DNA of 64,000 nt from Nocardia pneumoniae NBRC 100136 (lineage in GTDB: Bacteria > Actinomycetota > Actinomycetes > Mycobacteriales > Mycobacteriaceae), in the NCBI RefSeq assembly GCF_000308755.1, contig NZ_BAGF01000027.1:234671-298670 (forward strand), given 5' to 3'. The position numbers and the translations under genes were made by a program. Under the pieces are notes generated by a model, which made no database searches, was not told the origin of the DNA, and saw only the letters and a list, made by a program, of their open reading frames with translations. Position 1 is the stretch's first letter, and each line of letters starts with the position of its first letter. Below, one piece after another: positions 60,747 through 64,000 of the stretch.

Positions 60747-61499
60747 TTACGCCGTCGCGGTCGGGGCCTGCGGGGAGGTCTCGGCCGGGGTCGGACGGGA
60801 GATATCGTGCTCGGTGACCGGCAGTTCGCCGTCGAGCGCGCGGAGGACGGCGTCGGTCACCAGCGGCTTCATCTCGGCCACGGTCACCTCGCGGCCGAGC
60901 TCGCGAGTCAGGGTGGTGACGCCCGCGTCGCGGATACCGCACGGAACGATGGCCTGGAACCCGTCCATGGCGGAGTTGCAGTTGAACGAGAAGCCGTGCA
61001 GGGCGACGCCGCGCTGCACGCGCACGCCGATCGCGGCGATCTTGCGCTCGGCGTACAGCTCGGTTGCGGGCAGCCAGACGCCGGAGCGGCCCTCGACCCG
61101 GCCGCAGACGAGGCCGAGCCCGGCGCAGACGGTGATCAGCGCCTCCTCGAGACGGCGCACGTAGTTGACCACATCGACCGGCTCGGCCAGGCGCACGATC
61201 GGGTAGCCGACGAGTTGACCGGGGCCATGCCAGGTGATCTTGCCGCCGCGGTCCACCTGGACGACGGGGCTGCCGTCGATCGGCAGATCGTCGGCCTCGG
61301 TGCGGCGGCCCGCGGTGTAGACCGAGGGGTGCTCGAGCAGCAGCAGATGATCGGATCCGTTGCCCTCGGCGCGCTGGTCGGCGATGGTGCGCTGCAGGTC
61401 CCATGCGGCGTGGTAGTCGATGAGTCCGAGATCCTCGACCACGATCGGGGTCGTATCGAATCGGGCGGACAGGGTCGTGCGCGTGTCGTTCACGACCAT
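60747..61499 (-). CDS. lipB: Octanoyl-[acyl-carrier-protein]:protein N-octanoyltransferase
   Basis: A 250-residue LipB. It moves octanoate from acyl carrier protein to lipoyl domains before LipA acts. Seen: [52 protein letters not shown] (catalytic Lys) and [14 protein letters not shown] (catalytic Cys). ATG 61499 is chosen; a longer frame to 61622 lacks family similarity. The C-terminal about 25 residues are a Pro/Ala/Thr-rich tail. The 291 bp upstream (61500-61790) show nothing recognisable. Confidence 0.97.
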   Translation of the reverse strand: MVVNDTRTTLSARFDTTPIVVEDLGLIDYHAAWDLQRTIADQRAEGNGSDHLLLLEHPSVYTAGRRTEADDLPIDGSPVVQVDRGGKITWHGPGQLVGYPIVRLAEPVDVVNYVRRLEEALITVCAGLGLVCGRVEGRSGVWLPATELYAERKIAAIGVRVQRGVALHGFSFNCNSAMDGFQAIVPCGIRDAGVTTLTRELGREVTVAEMKPLVTDAVLRALDGELPVTEHDISRPTPAETSPQAPTATA

Positions 61500-61790
61500 G
61501 ACGGTACGCCCACGGGGATGCCCGATTCCAGCACCTCGATGTGGGAACTGCCACAGGCGATCGGGTTTGCCCGGCGAGAGCTGGGTGGATGCTGGCCGGT
61601 GAGCGCCGATGGACGTGGGCACCCGCGCAGAGGTATTCCCAACTCCGGTGGGCCCGCTCCGGGCAAGCAGGCGCGGGCATAGGGAAGCGCGATCCGCAGG
61701 GGTGACGGCGGTAGCACGGGCTTCGCGTCGCGGCGTGGCTCTTCGTGGAGCCCGACGTGCCTGCGAGGAACAGCGCGGCGGTCGCTGAGT

Positions 61791-62327
61791 TCAGTCCACG
61801 GTGACGGGCAGCGTCAATTGCATCAGCGTCAAATCCATCCAGCGCCCGAATTTGTGGCCGACCTCGGGTAACACGCCGACCGTGCGGAACCCGAATCGTT
61901 CGTGGAGCTGGATCGACCCGGTATTGCCGGATTCGATGACGGCGATCATGGCGTGCACCGTGCCCGCGCGGCGCGCGCGTTCGATGAGTTCGGTGAGCAG
62001 GGCGGTGGCGATGCCGCGGCGGTGGAAGCGCTCGTCGACGTAGACCGAGTTCTCCACGGTGAAGCGGTAACCCGACTTGGTGCGCCACGGGCCGTAGCTC
62101 GCGTACCCGGCCACCTCGCCGTCGACGTCGGCGACCAGAACCGGCAGACCCGCGCCGGTGCGCTCGCGGTACCAGGTGACGCGGTCGTCGAGACCGACCT
62201 GCTCGGTGTCCCAGATCGCGGTGGAGGCGGCGATGTTCGCGTTGTGGATGGTGAGGATCGCGGGCAGGTCGTCGGGGTTCGCGTCGCGGATTACGGTGGC
62301 GGGCCTGGTGTCGAGTCGGTCGGTCAT
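61791..62327 (-). CDS. GNAT acetyltransferase (phosphinothricin acetyltransferase-like)
   Basis: A 178-residue GNAT protein: IRDANPDDLPAILTIHNANI, AIWDTEQVGLDDRVTWYRER, YGPWRTKSGYRFTVENSVYV, and the acetyl-CoA motif FHRRGIATALLTELIERAR, then HERFGFRTVGVLPEVGHKFG. This order is that of the phosphinothricin/YncA N-acetyltransferase group; the true amine substrate is unknown. It overlaps the TIGR01777 gene by ATGA. Confidence 0.9.
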   Translation of the reverse strand: MTDRLDTRPATVIRDANPDDLPAILTIHNANIAASTAIWDTEQVGLDDRVTWYRERTGAGLPVLVADVDGEVAGYASYGPWRTKSGYRFTVENSVYVDERFHRRGIATALLTELIERARRAGTVHAMIAVIESGNTGSIQLHERFGFRTVGVLPEVGHKFGRWMDLTLMQLTLPVTVD

Positions 62328-63232
62328 AGCTCGTCTCCGGGTCGTCCCACGACGGCGGCCAGCGCGGCGCCGATGGTGGGATGCTGGAACTGGTAGCCCG
62401 CCTCCTCGAGGGCCGTGGGAATCGCTCTGGGCCCGTGCAGGATCGCCTCCTGCGCCAGCTCGCCGACCAGCGCGCGCAACACGAATGAAGGAATCACCAG
62501 CGGAGTGGGCCGGTGTAGCGCGCGCCCCAGCGCACGGCTGAACTCGGCGTTGGTGACCGGTGCGGGACCGACCACGTTGATCGGACCGGACACCGAGTCG
62601 TGCGTGAGCGCGAACACGGTCGCACCGATCTCGTCGGCCATCGAAATCCACGGCGTGTACTGACGGCCGTTGCCCAGCCGACCGCCCAACCCGAGCGAGT
62701 ACAGCGGGTGCAGCATGCCGAGCATGCCCCCGGTGCGGGACAGGACGACCGCGCTGCGCAGCAGCACCGTGCGCACACCGGCCGCGGCGGCGGGCTCGGT
62801 CGCGTTCTCCCAGTCCCGGCACAGGGTGGCCAGAAAACCGGAACCGGCGGAGGAGGTTTCGGTGACCACCCGGTCGCCGGTGGCGCCGCCGTAATAGTGC
62901 ACGCCGCTGGCGTTGACCAGCACCGGCACGTTCGCGGCGACCACCGCGTCCGCGAGCACGTCGGTGGGCGTGATCCGGCTGTCGCGCAACTCCTGTTTGA
63001 AGCTGCCGGTCCAGCGGCGTCCGCCGACGCTCGCGCCGCACAGGTTGACCACGGCGTCGGCACCGCGAAGCGCTCGCTCGTCCAGGTGGGCGCGGGTGGG
63101 GTTCCAGGTGAATTCGTCCGGTCCGGCCGCGTTTCTGCGCACCAGCCGGACGACGTCGTGCCCGTCGCGGCGCAGAGCCGCGACGAGCGCCGTCCCGATC
63201 AACCCGGACGAGCCGGCGATCACGACCTTCAT
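62324..63232 (-). CDS. TIGR01777 family SDR-like protein
   Basis: A 302-residue epimerase-like protein (Rv2216-type). The Rossmann motif VVIAGSSGLIGTALVAALRR is at the start, then VVNLCGASVGGRRW, VLVNASGVHYYGG, GMLGMLHPLYSLGLGGRLG and INVVGPAPVTNAEFSRALGR, plus a DUF1731-like C-terminus with IPSFVLRALVGELAQEAIL. The role is unclear; it is conserved between sucB and lipB in mycobacteria, as here. It follows sucB by 19 nt. Confidence 0.93.
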   Translation of the reverse strand: MKVVIAGSSGLIGTALVAALRRDGHDVVRLVRRNAAGPDEFTWNPTRAHLDERALRGADAVVNLCGASVGGRRWTGSFKQELRDSRITPTDVLADAVVAANVPVLVNASGVHYYGGATGDRVVTETSSAGSGFLATLCRDWENATEPAAAAGVRTVLLRSAVVLSRTGGMLGMLHPLYSLGLGGRLGNGRQYTPWISMADEIGATVFALTHDSVSGPINVVGPAPVTNAEFSRALGRALHRPTPLVIPSFVLRALVGELAQEAILHGPRAIPTALEEAGYQFQHPTIGAALAAVVGRPGDEL

Positions 63233-63251
63233 ACGTGCCGCGGGACCTTCC

Positions 63252-64000
63252 TCACAGGCCGAGATCGGCCTCGAACGCCGCTTCCTCGAGCCGGTGCCGG
63301 ATCGTGGTCAGGAAGCGACCCGCGTCGGCGCCGTCGATCAGGCGGTGGTCGTAGGTCAGCGGCAGGTAGCACATCGAGCGGACGCCGATGGACTCGTTGC
63401 CGGTCTCGTCGACCACCACGACCGGACGCTTGACGATCGCGCCGGTGCCCAGCATGGCCGCCTGCGGCGGAACCAGGATCGGGGTGTCGAACAGCGCGCC
63501 CTGGCTGCCGATGTTGGTGATCGTGAAGGTGCCACCGGCCAGCTCGTCGGGCTTGAGGCCTCCGTTGCGGGCGCGATCGGCGATGTCGGCGATGGCGCGG
63601 GCCAGACCGGCCAGGGACAGGTCGCTGGCGTTGTGGATGACCGGGGACAGCAGGCCCTGCTCGGTGTCGACGGCGATGCCGAGATGCACCGAGGCGTGGT
63701 AGGTGATCTCCTTGGTCGACTCGTCGTAGCTGGCGTTGACGTTCGGGTGCACGCCGAGCGCCTCGACGACCGCCTTCGCGAAGAACGGCAGGAACGTCAG
63801 GTTGACGCCCTCGCGCTCCTTGAATGCCGCTTTGGCCTGCTTGCGCAGCGCGGCGATCTTGGTGACGTCGGCCTCGTGCACTTGGGTCAGCTGCGCGGTG
63901 GTCTGCAGCGACTCGCGGGTCTTGGTCGCGGTGATCTGGCGGATGCGGTTGGCCTTCTGCACGGTGCCGCGCAGGTGGGCCAGCTGCGGGCGCGCCGCGG
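63252..64000 (-). CDS. sucB: Dihydrolipoamide acyltransferase E2, catalytic domain (5' part outside window)
   Basis: The C-terminal 249 residues of an E2 acyltransferase. The frame runs on through the right edge at 64000. Seen: [42 protein letters not shown], the [20 protein letters not shown] core, and the active-site motif [17 protein letters not shown] (catalytic His and Asp). It belongs to the 2-oxoglutarate/pyruvate dehydrogenase E2 shared by actinobacteria (SucB/DlaT). It heads the conserved sucB-lipB-lipA cluster, whose products lipoylate it. Confidence 0.95.
   Translation of the reverse strand, partial: AARPQLAHLRGTVQKANRIRQITATKTRESLQTTAQLTQVHEADVTKIAALRKQAKAAFKEREGVNLTFLPFFAKAVVEALGVHPNVNASYDESTKEITYHASVHLGIAVDTEQGLLSPVIHNASDLSLAGLARAIADIADRARNGGLKPDELAGGTFTITNIGSQGALFDTPILVPPQAAMLGTGAIVKRPVVVVDETGNESIGVRSMCYLPLTYDHRLIDGADAGRFLTTIRHRLEEAAFEADLGL

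Noticed and set aside
1..64000. tRNA genes, CRISPR arrays, insertion sequences, integrases and phage structural genes
   Set aside because: Looked for at island borders and in gaps by eye; no cloverleaf, transposase motif or spaced repeats seen. A tool-based scan could still find a weak case.

Overview
The window is high-GC actinobacterial chromosome, most likely Nocardia or a close mycolic-acid-containing relative. The grounds are a glnA with its DUF4191 and RDD neighbours, a sucB / TIGR01777 / lipB / lipA cluster, GTG starts, and many WXG100, EspC-like and YbaB-like genes. No tRNA, rRNA, CRISPR array, insertion sequence or integrase was seen.

Layout. (1) 1-3649: core segment with the end of an unknown gene, DUF4191, YrdB/DUF2568, RDD and glnA; a GlnR-type operator lies before glnA. 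(2) 3756-15161: accessory. It holds an operon of YbaB-like and type VII secretion (T7SS)-associated genes ending in a 712-aa repeat-containing protein, two glycosyltransferase-like genes, an EF-G2-like GTPase, and a second 712-aa protein that is a mosaic paralogue of the first. (3) 15.2-22.8 kb: small accessory genes and decayed duplications (WGR/beta-propeller protein, SDR gene and its broken copy, XRE/TPR regulator with two small partners, nucleoside hydrolase, a duplicated small gene). (4) 22.3-38.2 kb: the most striking part, a minus-strand T7SS/polymorphic-toxin locus. It runs from YbaB-like and EspC-like genes through a large secreted-type protein, an SseB-like protein and WXG100 into an 8.6-kb open frame. 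That frame carries a WXG100-type head, an ADP-ribosyltransferase-like domain, a degenerate metallopeptidase-like domain, a papain-fold toxin and, further on, a nucleotidyltransferase-like toxin module. A complete immunity-type gene lies inside it in another frame. Two chaperone or immunity-like genes (TY-Chap/DUF6301 types) follow. (5) 39.5-46.5 kb: ROK repressor divergent from a sugar ABC transporter plus a GH63-type glucosylglycerate/mannosylglycerate hydrolase. (6) 47.0-59.2 kb: TetR/dehydrogenase pair, a compact WXG100-WXG100-toxin-DUF2247 cassette, DUF5666 protein, MBL/LysR pair, lytic transglycosylase, AAA ATPase with DUF234, and two alpha/beta hydrolases. (7) 59.6-64.0 kb: core lipA, lipB, GNAT, TIGR01777 and the 3' part of sucB.

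In mycobacteria lipA is followed directly by DUF4191, RDD and glnA. Here those two halves are about 56 kb apart and oppositely oriented, so the accessory region sits at a rearranged point of an otherwise conserved cluster (inference). Within the island the T7SS export substrates, toxin modules and immunity genes form two intact toxin cassettes plus one apparent orphan module. The T7SS membrane and ATPase core (EccB/C/D/E) is not in the window. Families are named from remembered motifs and architecture; no database search was run.
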